In this document: in pieces, positions 10,422 to 20,049 of the stretch
Layout of the letters: every line of letters starts with the position of its first letter
Numbering within the stretch: position 1 is the stretch's first letter
Assembly (NCBI GenBank): GCA_002914805.1
Contig: JXTB01000043.1
Span: 477,842 to 541,841 of the forward strand
Length of the DNA: 64,000 nucleotides
Source of the DNA: Parasponia andersonii
Taxonomy: Eukaryota; Streptophyta; Magnoliopsida; Rosales; Cannabaceae
Direction: 5' to 3'
Notes under the pieces: generated by a model
What the model was told of the DNA's origin: nothing
The model's input: the letters and a program-made list of their open reading frames with translations, nothing else
Database searches by the model: none
Position numbers and translations under genes: made by a program

Positions 10422-11919
10422 TTTAACTTTATGATTATTTTTTGAAATCACTCTCTAATGTTGAATGAAGAAATAAAATAAAATTTCATCTCTAGGAGTG
10501 AGATGCGACTAAGATGTATTTTTTAATTATTATTTTTATTAGAAAGGTACTTCCCACCCTGGCTTGACCCCATCAGGGATTCCTCAGGGTTGGGGAAGGG
10601 GGCAGGGATGAAATTTGAGGATGGACATGTGGGTGGGGAGGGCATTCCCTAACCCCTCCTTGTCTCGTTTACATCCCTATCCCTAATTATTCCTAAATTA
10701 TCCCTTAATTTTTTTCCCATAAGTGCTAATTCATTATCACCCTTCTCTATCTTACCTTTTGTTATGCAAATATCCACCACTCTCGAATCTTAAAACCTTC
10801 TTTTTCTTTCCTCCCCCTTCCCCTGATCTGTTTTCAATATGAGTCATCAATAAGTTCTTCCATTCTATGATGAATTCTTGAAACTGGTAAAGTACTTTGG
10901 GATTAGGATTAGAACATATAAAGCATCAATACAGGGCGTGGATTAAAGGAGGTGCTCAATTATTTCCATACGGTGGATTTATTTTTAAGGATTTTTCCTT
11001 TTTTTTTATATGGGGTCTAATCCATCTAAATGCACAATAGTAATAGGTACTCCTCATTCCATTTGAATTGTTGAGAAATGCAATTTTTTATTTTTATCAA
11101 TAATTAGATATTTTAAGAATATATTATCTTTTCCTCATATTTGGAGATGTAAATAGTTTGAATCAAACTTTGCTTAAAAAATGTGTATTACAAATTTTTT
11201 TTTTATTTTTTTCAATATAAATGTTTAAAGAGGTGCAAAGATATTTCATGCACAAATAATGTACCAAAAAGTAATTTTATTTGAGATTATTTTAGTGATA
11301 AAAAATAATTTTATTACGGGGAGCTATATTGACAACTCTACTTGTATTTTAGGCACCCATATTTTTTTTATGGAAGAGTAAATAGGACAAACAATAAATA
11401 ATAATAAAAATATATTTCTACATACACTCCTTTTCCCCTGTTGGCACTCATCCCCGTACTCAATTATTTTTCCCTTCTCTTTGTAATAGATGTATTTTTC
11501 TACCGATCTTCTCACGTTTGTTATATTGTTTTTTTTTTTTTTCAAATTTTAAACTTTGCCCATCTTTTATGGAATTTGCAGCAATGAAAGTAAAGATACA
11601 TGTGTCATTGATCACCAAAACCAATGCTGCAGATTGAGCATTAAATTAAAATAAAAAAGGAGAAAGAAACCCTAAAATTGAAAAAATGAAAAACAATTTG
11701 AAAAAGAAAGGAACACGTAGAAGATGAATTTACATATAAAAACAAGTGAAAGGATGACTTGTTGACTATCAATAACAGTAGAAAATTCACTTGCGATAAC
11801 AAAATTATTAAGTTACAAACATGTATAACAAGATTTTTTTCTAGAAATTTCAAAAAATACAAACATGCATGAATGTTATTTTGGTTTTGGGGTATATATA
11901 TCTATATATATATATATAT
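10422..11919. other. Intergenic spacer, no gene seen
   Basis: A G-rich stretch at about 10550-10680 (for example gtgggtggggagggca) resembles the subterminal parts of small DNA transposons, but no inverted ends were found. The rest is AT-rich. It ends in a TA/CTATA microsatellite into which the next retrotransposon has inserted. Confidence 0.45.
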
Positions 11920-12706
11920 TATGGGGTCCGTTCCTAGATCATGTACCACGTAGACAATTAAGTGGTAGAACAGGTCATAGGGGGATATCGTCCAATACAT
12001 GTCCAGAGTAACCGATTAAAAGCCACATGAATCACACATGGTACCGCATAGGCCTATGGGTTGTCTGAGGCCAGGGCCGAATCCATCCTAGACCCTGGAC
12101 GGATTCGGCCTAATCCAATTCTTACCTCGACAGCTGGGGGTCGGGAGCCTCGAAGGTCTTCCACCAGAAGACCACGGGAGGTAGCTCACTGCTCCAGACC
12201 CAGACAGAGCATTTAATGCAATCTTAGGTAGGTGCGCGCATTGAGTAAATCGTCCTGACAGAATGACGATTTGTCAAAGTCTCACCTCCGACAGGCTGGA
12301 GTCATAGGGGACGACGAAAAGCAGGCCACGACGATGCAAGAGAAATCACAGTAACTACGACCTGTGATTTCTGGAGTAAGTCATGATGGAAAAAGGTACT
12401 CGATCCTGGGATTGAGAGTCAAAAAGCTTTCAGTTCAAGGATTATATATATAAGCTCTGTTTCCCTCCTCTAAAGGGAGATATACAAAAAAAAATACATA
12501 CAGAGAAAAACTTAGTCTTTGCTATTCAGCCTCAGGGAAAAACCACTGACTTAAGTATCAGAGAGTCTTTGCAAGTGGCCACCCCACCTCTCCGACCCAA
12601 CCTAAAGCTAAAGACACTCTGGAATAGCAAGGATACGTGGACAGTTGGTAGATACAACATTAGCAGTTCAGAGACATATGGACAGCTAGTAAGAATAGCA
12701 CCAATA
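11920..12706 (+). repeat. 5' LTR of copy B
   Basis: It begins TATGGGGTCCGTTCC, where TG would be expected, and ends ACCAATA, where CA would be expected. Both changes fit transitions at the termini. It matches the 3' LTR at 23644-24433 along its whole length. A TATA-like ttatatatataag lies near 12443, the likely U3 promoter. Confidence 0.9.
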
Positions 12707-12709
12707 GTT

Positions 12710-12727
12710 TGGCGCTGTCTGTGGGAA
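12710..12727 (+). promoter_or_regulatory. Primer-binding site
   Basis: TGGCGCTGTCTGTGGGAA starts three bases after the LTR. Plant Tat and Athila elements usually have TGGCGCCGT at this place, so one C has become T at a CpG. The opening TGG pairs with a tRNA 3' CCA end. The tRNA species cannot be fixed from this stretch. Confidence 0.7.
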
Positions 12728-12816
12728 ACTATTGAGCGCGAGAGAAAGAATAGGAGTCTCACCATTGCGCTCTCCCCGAACAAAAGGCTATACAACGTCG
12801 AATAGAACCCTCAAGA

Positions 12817-13917
12817 ATGACAACGAAGAGCACACATCTTGACGCCGAAGAGAGCTCCCGGGAAGCACGATCGTGTCTGGAGTAAAAGCTGGACCAAATA
12901 CTTGCCGCCCTGGCAGAAGCAAACTGGAAGGCAAAGATGGCCAACGTGGCCGTCCTGGGTTTAAAAGATGAAGTCGCAGAAGTGCGCAGAGATAACGCCT
13001 GCCTTGAAGGGCTGCTAGCAAGCGAAGCCAGGAGCGGGCGAAGGGAGGACTTTGACGAAGAGGTCCAACAAGAGTCTAGGAGCCAACTGCCGAGAGAAGT
13101 CCCCGCCCCATCCAGATCGCGGATGTAGAGGGAGCAGCAAAGCCAGACAAGGCCTTTCCGGGCCAGAGCAGCATTGGATAGAAGATACTAGGAAAGCTCA
13201 GAAGGTGCACTTCTCAACTGGAAACAAGAGATGATGGCAGAACTGAGTAAAAGGCTCAGAGCCCATCATAGCCAGACCCCCGATGATCTGGCAGAGCAGA
13301 CCGTGCGGGGGATCAATCGGACTGCCTTCGCCAATTGGATCCAGTTGGAGCCCAAGTCGAAAGACTTCACAACCTTGACCTTCAGACTGTTAGAGGGAAA
13401 GACTGACCCCCTCGATCACATATGCCACTTTCAGCAGGAGATGGCTTTGGAGACTAGGGAAGAGAATGTGACCTGCAAAGTCTTCTCCACTACTCTGGCG
13501 GGATCGGCCTTGCTATGGTTCAAACAACTCCCAGAGAAGTCTATAAATGAGTTTGAAGACTTTTGTAAACTATTTTTAAAGTAATACGTGGGTGCCCGAA
13601 GGCAGCAGACCACTATGCAAGACCTTGACCGGTTGGACCAATCTGCGAGTGAGTCTCTAAGAGAATACTTGTCACATTTCCTAGAGGTAATGTCCTTGGT
13701 ACACAACGCCGACTCGGCCCAAGCTGTGAGCTCGTTTATTAGGGGACTGCAGCCAGGATCGATGCTATCAGACCATCTGCTTTCGAATTTGCCATACGAT
13801 ATGGCAGATGTCCAGGTAAAGTCAGAAGGGGTATTTAGGGTGCTGGAAAGCCACCAAAAAGCACCCAAGGCCTTCGCCACGATAACAACAGCATCGTCGC
13901 AAACCCCGACCTTGTAA
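12817..13917 (+). pseudogene. gag of Tat element copy B, decayed
   Basis: Gag is the particle protein that packages element RNA. The start ATG is at 12817. The N-terminal part is charged and coiled-coil-like (about 12890-13070). The conserved retrotransposon gag domain covers about 13270-13830, with the motif ALLWFKQLP near 13508 and a SLREYLSHF motif near 13654. In-frame stops occur at 12883-12885, 13126-13128 and 13582-13584, and at least one frame change lies between 13128 and 13231. No zinc knuckle was recognised downstream; the stretch 13920-14500 is too degraded to read. The broken state agrees with the rest of the element. Confidence 0.8.
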
Positions 13918-14517
13918 GGAATGAAGAGGCCTGCGTCGGCCTAGGGGCCATCTCCGAAGCAGGAAGCCCCAGCTTAAGGCAGACAAGAAAGCGACAAGAG
14001 GAGAAAGACGTTTAAGGACCCTCTACCAAAATATGAGCTCAACACACCAATCGACATGATCTACCTCCAGAACAGGGACATGGAATTTTTAAAGACCCAC
14101 CCAAATCTAGTGTTCCTGAGCATATAAAAATAGGAGCAGGTACTGCCAATTTCATAAAGATCACAGGCATGATACCATCAATTGTTGTAGCCTTTACGCG
14201 TAGGTTATGATGACAATCCAAGCTGGAAAGTTGAAGCATTACATGAAGACAGCAGAAGCCAGTCAAAGGAGGACGCCGCCAGACCCGAAAAGGGAAAGCA
14301 GACCTAAGCCTCTAGGTCAGGAGAACAGGCTCTGAGGATAGTACCAAAGATCATAGGCTGACCGGAGCTGACCCAAGGTCAGGAGGAGAAGGAAAAGTGC
14401 CAAAAAAAGACCGAGGAAAGGGTGAAACGCCTGAGGGGGATAGGCCATTTCGTGAACCATATGATGACGGGAGAAAGCTACACCTCAGCCGCCCCCATCG
14501 CCTTCACCCAGTAAGAC

Positions 14518-14900
14518 TTGACCATGGTGCGCTTGCCTCATGATGACTTCTTGGTGATTAAGCTACAGATTGACTTCGCATTGGTCGGAAGGGTCCTACT
14601 CAATAGCAGAAGCAGTGTCGACGTCCTTTTCCTTAGCAGGTTCGAGAGCATGGGCCTGAATCGAAATGCGCTCATGCCGACCTGTCAGCCGTTGTTCGCC
14701 TTCAACAGTACTAGAGTTAGCCCCTTGGGCATCGTGACTCTGAAGGTCTGTGCTGCAGAAAGGTGCCTGGACATGGACTTCATCGTCATCGACCGCTAGT
14801 CCTCCTTTAACATCATCGTGGGGAGAGGGTGGATCTACACCATGCATGTGGTCGCCTCTACCCTCCACTAGGTCTTGAGATGTCTATCAAAAGATGGTAC
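14518..14900 (+). pseudogene. Aspartic protease domain of Tat pol, decayed
   Basis: This region encodes the pepsin-like protease that would cleave the polyprotein. The active-site stretch reads LLNSRSSVDVLF at about 14599-14634. The family normally has Asp-Thr-Gly there, so the catalytic Asp and its neighbours have been replaced. Downstream, FNIIVGRGW is the usual second conserved block (about 14809-14835). Two stops, 14797-14799 and 14869-14871, interrupt it. Both sit where the family usually has Gln. Confidence 0.75.
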
Positions 14901-15258
14901 ATAAATGATAGACATTAAAGGAGACCAAGCCTCCGCGAGGAAATGTTTTTCAACCGCTCTAAGAGGACCTGATGCGAACGCGAGTGCCTCGACGGGGGAC
15001 AGATAGCAATCAAAGAACCGTCTGCCAGTGTACATGAAACAGATCGAAGAGGAGTCCGACGGGCTAGAATCCACGATTAAATAGCTGATGGTGGTCCCTT
15101 TGAAAGAGGCAGAACTGACGAAGGTAGTCTTAATCAGAGCCCTGCTACCCGAGGAAGAAAAGAGCGAACTGTTGGGGTTCCTTAGGTAGAATGAAGACGC
15201 CTTCGCGTGGTCCCACAATGATATGCCCCTGATAGACCCTGCACATGCCTACCACTGA

Positions 15259-16535
15259 TTGAATGCAGACCCCAATTTTCCTCCGGTCAGACAAAGGTCC
15301 CGAAGGTTCTCCCTGGAGAAAAACAGGGCAATCAATAAGGAAGTAGAGACGCTACTAGAAAACAGCCTGATCATGGAATGCGTATACCTGTACTGGGTCT
15401 CTAACCCGGTGGTGGTGAAGAAGAAAAATAGCAATGACCGTACTTACATAGACTTCACCAACTTGAACAAGGCCTGCCCGAAGAACAGCTTCCCTCTACC
15501 GAGGATCGACCAGATGGTCGACGCGACATCTGGTTTCGACAGGATGAGCTTTCTATATGCCTATTCTAGATACAACTAGATCCCTATATACGAGGAAGAC
15601 CAGATCCACACGGCATTCACTACATAACAAGGTCTGTATTGTTATAGACACATGCTTTTCGGCTTGAAGAATGTGAGGGCGACCTACGAGAGGCTCATGA
15701 ACAAAATGTTCGCCGGGCTGCTCGAGAAAACGATAGAAGTCTACATCGACGACATGGTCGTAAAGAGCAAGGAAGCTTCGGACCATCTGGGACATTTGGA
15801 CGAATGTTTCCAAATCTTGAGGCAATACCAGATGCATCTGAACCCCAAGAAATGCGTGTTTGGGGTGTCCTCCGGCTAGTTCCTAGGGCATATCGTGAGC
15901 AAAAGGGGCATTGAGGCCAACCCTACCCAGTTGTCCTCAATCACGGATGAGAAAAGACCCTCAACCATTCGGGAGGTCCAGCGCTTAACCGGGAAGATGA
16001 GTCTTAGCCGATTTGTCTCCAACATGTCTGACCGATGTAACTCTTTCTTCCAGTGCATAAAGAAAAGCTCCACTGTCGCCTGGGAGGAGGAGTAGGACAA
16101 GGCGCCAATAGAGCTCAAGTTGTACTTAAGTCATCCGCCTATCCTGGATTTCCCGGCAGAAGGGCAGCGCCTGTATGCTTATTTAGCAGTGTCCGAAGTA
16201 ACAATCAGTGCCGTACTGTTCGTCGAGGAAGACAGCAAGAAGAAGCCGATGTTTTACACGAGCCGCATACTCCTGGACGCCGAGACGCGATATAGTATGG
16301 CAGAGAAATTGGTCATGGCTTTGGTCAACGCTAAGAAAAGACTCCAGTAATACTTCAAGGCAAACTCGGTTACAGTGTATACGAATTTCCCCATCCGGTA
16401 AATCTTGGTCAAGCCGGACCTATCGGGACGACTAACCAAGTGGGCCATCAAGCTGGGGATATACGATATCGAGTATCGGTCTCGAGTAGCGAAGAAAGGG
16501 CAAGTCATAGCGGACTTCCTGGTGGAAATCCAATG
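15259..16535 (+). pseudogene. Reverse transcriptase and first RNase H of Tat pol, decayed
   Basis: RT motifs are in order: a YIDFTNLNKACPK block (about 15446-15484), FPLPRID, HMLFGLKN, and the catalytic YIDDMVVKS with the double Asp at 15748-15753. LNPKKCVFGV follows. The Ty3-type RNase H covers about 16140-16535, with FYTSRILLDAETRYS and an ADFLVE end block. In-frame stops lie at 15256-15258, 15577-15579, 15877-15879, 16093-16095, 16348-16350 and 16399-16401. The catalytic YIDD survives, but no long uninterrupted frame remains. Confidence 0.85.
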
Positions 16536-16569
16536 ATGAGCCATACGACCCATTTCAGACGTCACCGCC

Positions 16570-16998
16570 TTACATCCCTTCATCCTGGATCCTCTACACT
16601 GACGGATCTACGAACGCCTCGGGGTCAGGTATCGGAATAGTCCTGTAGACCCCATCAGGACTCAGAGTAGAGAAAGCTTTGAGGCTCGATTTCCAGGCGA
16701 CGAACAATGAGGCAGAGTACAAGGCGCTGCTGCAAAGCCTTGAGCTGGCTCTACACTTCGGAGTAGAGAACATCATAGTAAAGATTGACTCGTAGCTGAT
16801 CATGGGTCAAGTCAGGGGAGACTTCAAAGTAAAAGAGCTAAGATTACATAGGTACTTCTCTAGGGTAATGGAGGTGAAAGCTCGCTTCGGCAATTTTGAT
16901 ATCGGAAAAATACCTAGGGAGATGAACCAAAATGCTGATGAATTAGCTAAAAGCGCGTTGATCGAAGGGACGACTGAACATACGGAGATCCTGCTATA
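16570..16998 (+). pseudogene. Second (Tat-type) RNase H domain, decayed
   Basis: The segment opens with YTDGSTNASGSGIGIVL, continues with a TNNEAEYKALL block and ends with MNQNADELAKSAL, the signature order of the archaeal/plant-type RNase H. Tat/Ogre elements carry this extra domain between the canonical RNase H and integrase. Stops are at 16645-16647 and 16793-16795, each where Gln is expected. This domain is the main reason for the Tat assignment. Confidence 0.85.
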
Positions 16999-17129
16999 GG
17001 GCGAAAACACAAGAGGCCCCCTTGGAGACCCCCGTGCGCCACATGTTTGCAACTGACTCTGAGGACAAGGGCTGGATGAGGCCCATGACCCAATATTTGG
17101 TGTCGGGAAACCTGCCCGCAGACCCCTAA

Positions 17130-18299
17130 AAAGCAAGGACGATCAGACTAAAGGCTGCCCAGTATTCAATGGTGGCAGGCTGACTGTATAAGAGATCAAT
17201 GATGGGACCAATGTTGAGGTGCGTAGGTCCCATCGAGGCACAGAGGCTGATGGAGGAAATCCACGAGGGAGTGTATGACAACCACTCTGGCAGGCATAGC
17301 CTCGCCCACAAGGCCTTGACTACCGGATTCTTCTGGCCATACATGATAACCGAAGCGGCCCAGTTTATCGAGAAATGTGATAAATGCCAAAGGTTCACCC
17401 CCATGAAGTGCCAACTCACGGAGGAACTCTATTCGAACATAACTTCCTGACCTTTCGCTAAATGGGGTCTAGACATCGTCGAAGAGCTCCTTAGAAGTCC
17501 AAAGAGAAAAAGGTATGTCCTGCTAGCCACTGATTATTTCACCAAATGGGTAGAAGCTGAAGCCTATGTGACCGTCAATAAGGCAGACACGATTAACTTC
17601 ATTTAAAAAAACATAAATTACTGATACGGGATCTCGAAAAAGATACACGTCGATTATGGCATACAGTTCCAGAACGTAAAGCTAAAAGAGTCATGTGAGT
17701 TATATGATATAAGGCTTAGCTTCTCATCCGTAAACTACCCTCAGGGGAATGACCAAGCAGAGGCGACGAACAAGGCCATCTTCAACAATATAAAAAAGAA
17801 CTTGCAGAAGGCTAAAGGAAGGTGGTTAGAAGAGCTACCGGCCATCATGTGGGCCCATCGAACCACAGAGCAGAGGTCAACGGGAAGAACACTATTCGCT
17901 ATAGTCTACGGGTCGGAGGCTATGATCCAGACCGAGATTGGCCTCCCGATCCTTCGCTCCGAAGTAGTAAGAGATGCCTCATTGAATGAGTAGTAGCTAA
18001 GCCATAACATAAACCTATTGAAAGAAACAAGAGACATGGCCCTGGTCCATCTGCCCTCGTATCACCAGTAGGCCAGATCTTACTACACGAAAAAGGTTAG
18101 CGCTCGTCGATTTAACACTGGAGACTAGGTCTTGAGGGTCAGGACAGGAAACTCTTCGAAGCTGGACTCTAACTGGGTTGGGCCCTATGAGATGACCTAG
18201 GCGCTAGACAATGGTGCGTACGTCTTGAAAGAACTCAAGACCAGAAAGAGCCTACCAAACACATGGAATGCCCATCACCTGGAAAAGTATCACGTGTGA
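17130..18299 (+). pseudogene. Integrase of Tat pol, decayed
   Basis: The HHCC zinc-binding part is visible at about 17250-17400: two His in the NHSGRHSLAHKA region and Cys-x2-Cys in CDKCQRFTP. The core domain follows, with GLDIV (first catalytic Asp) near 17466 and LLATDYFTKWVEAEA near 17521. The frame is interrupted around 17448, 17605, 17990 and 18070. The C-terminal block ends in NTWNAHHLEKYHV before a TGA at 18297-18299, a typical Tat polyprotein end. No chromodomain follows. Confidence 0.82.
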
Positions 18300-18460
18300 G
18301 ATGTGTGTAAATATTATGAGACACATGTAAATGCTTATATTATTAAACAACTTAATTCCAAAATAGGTCAGGGTTTCCGCTCCATAGACTTATGCTTTGG
18401 ATTGCTATGAAAAAGGGTCTGTCCCAATGCCAGACCCCACGGACTATTCGCGCAAATAAA

Positions 18461-19130
18461 GATCATACTATAGGAATCATATCGCGATAAAATACTTGCC
18501 GATAGCCCGAGAAAATGTACGAAAAAGATTGAGCTGCACAATAAAATACATGCCAATAGACCTCGATAAAGATCGTATTATGGGATTCACATCGCATAAT
18601 AAAATGCTTACCGATGGCCGTAGAAAATATACGAAGAGGATTGAGCTGCGCAATAAAATGCTTGCCAGCAAACCTCGATAAAGATCGTACTATGGGAATC
18701 ACATCGCGCAATAAAATACTTGCCGATAGCCTGAGAAAACATACGAAGAGGATTGAGCTACGCAATAAAATGTTTGCCAGCAAACCTCGATAAAGATCGT
18801 ACTATGGGAATCACATCGCGCAATAAAATGCTTACCGATGGCCCGAGAAAACGTACAAAGAGGATTGAGTTGCGCAACAAAATGTTTGCCAGTAGACCTC
18901 GATAAAGATCGTGCTATGGGAATCACATCGTGCAACAAAATGCTCACTAATGGCTCGAGAAAACGTACGAAGGGAATTGAGCTGCACAATAAAATGTTTG
19001 CCAACGGACCTCATCAAAAATCGTACCGCGGGGATCACATCGCTTGTCGATGACCCGAGAGGACATATGAAGGGCAACAAGCCACGCAACAAAAAACTTG
19101 TCGCTGACCCTCAAGGAAAACCTGCAGGAT
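18461..19130 (+). repeat. 112-bp tandem array (about six units) in the retrotransposon
   Basis: Unit starts at 18571, 18683, 18795, 18907 and 19019 are exactly 112 bases apart; a partial first unit starts at 18461. Each unit contains two related half-units with the shared core GCGCAAtAAAATGcTTgCC, spaced alternately about 54 and 58 bases. The array is therefore a dimeric higher-order repeat. It follows the integrase stop codon, in the region of Tat elements known for variable tandem repeats. Confidence 0.92.
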
Positions 19131-19149
19131 GTGGGAGATTTGGGCGATA

Positions 19150-19376
19150 AGACCCTCCCCAGGGAGCACTTAAGCTAAGCGTAAGTCAAAAATAAATGGG
19201 GCTCAGGTCTACCTGTTAGAAGTAGACCCTCCCCAGAGAGCACCTTAGCTATGCATAAGCCAAAAGTGAATGGGATCGAGATCTACCCGTTGAAAGTAGA
19301 CCTTCCCTAGAGAGTACCTTAGTTACGCATGGGCTGAAAGTGAATGGAACCAAGGCCTACCCGTTGGAAGTAGGCC
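19150..19376 (+). repeat. 74-bp tandem repeat, three units
   Basis: Units start at 19150, 19224 and 19298, with the start of a fourth at 19372. Each opens with AGACCcTCCCcAGaGAGcAC and ends in a GTTgGAAGTAG stretch. It lies about 20 bases beyond the 112-bp array and has an unrelated sequence. Confidence 0.88.
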
Positions 19377-20049
19377 CAGATAAGACTAAGCACGGAAGCA
19401 AATTAAAACTAAATTCTGTTTATTATTGTTTAGATTATAGGATGTATGGTCGACACAGACACAGACCCTGTGTCTCTATTTGTAAGAAGCGGGTCTGGGG
19501 CAGACTCGCAAGGACATGTCAGAGTGGTAACGCCCTGTTCGCTCCCGGAGAGAGCCAAGCCCAGGCCTCCTCCTCTGTAGTGACGGGTCCAAACACTTGT
19601 CGACTAATCCTTGGAGATGGTTCCTAGCACATTCCTATTTAGGGTCGAAGAAATCCAGCTATACGCACGGATCATATTCTGCTAAGACAAGTTATAACAG
19701 AAGTTATACATCCTCAAAGCTGAACGGGACGAAACTCACGTCCCGATCTCTGGAACTAACCTCGTCAGTCATAGCATAGGGGGAATTCGCTAGTAACTCT
19801 GCATCATATACAATTGGGCCAAACCCAGAAGTCAGGCAAACCACCAACAAAGGAATAGCATCGTATATGATGTCCAACCCTGACCACGGATGCAAGCAAC
19901 CAAAAAAATAATAATAATAATAAATAACACAAAATAAGCGTGAGAAGAATACGTCGTTTTATTATTTAAATAGGTGCTTGTAACAGGGGTCAGCTCTAAA
20001 TGAAGTGGTTAGTACTTTATAAATGTACAAAAGAGCGAGAGGCTCTAGT

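Noticed and set aside
10128..10451. Open frame across the N gap
   Set aside because: Most of it is unknown bases and the rest is a TA repeat.
18368..19092. Several overlapping open frames in both strands over the 112-bp array
   Set aside because: They are repeats of the same unit read in different frames, since 112 is not a multiple of three. No real protein is supported.
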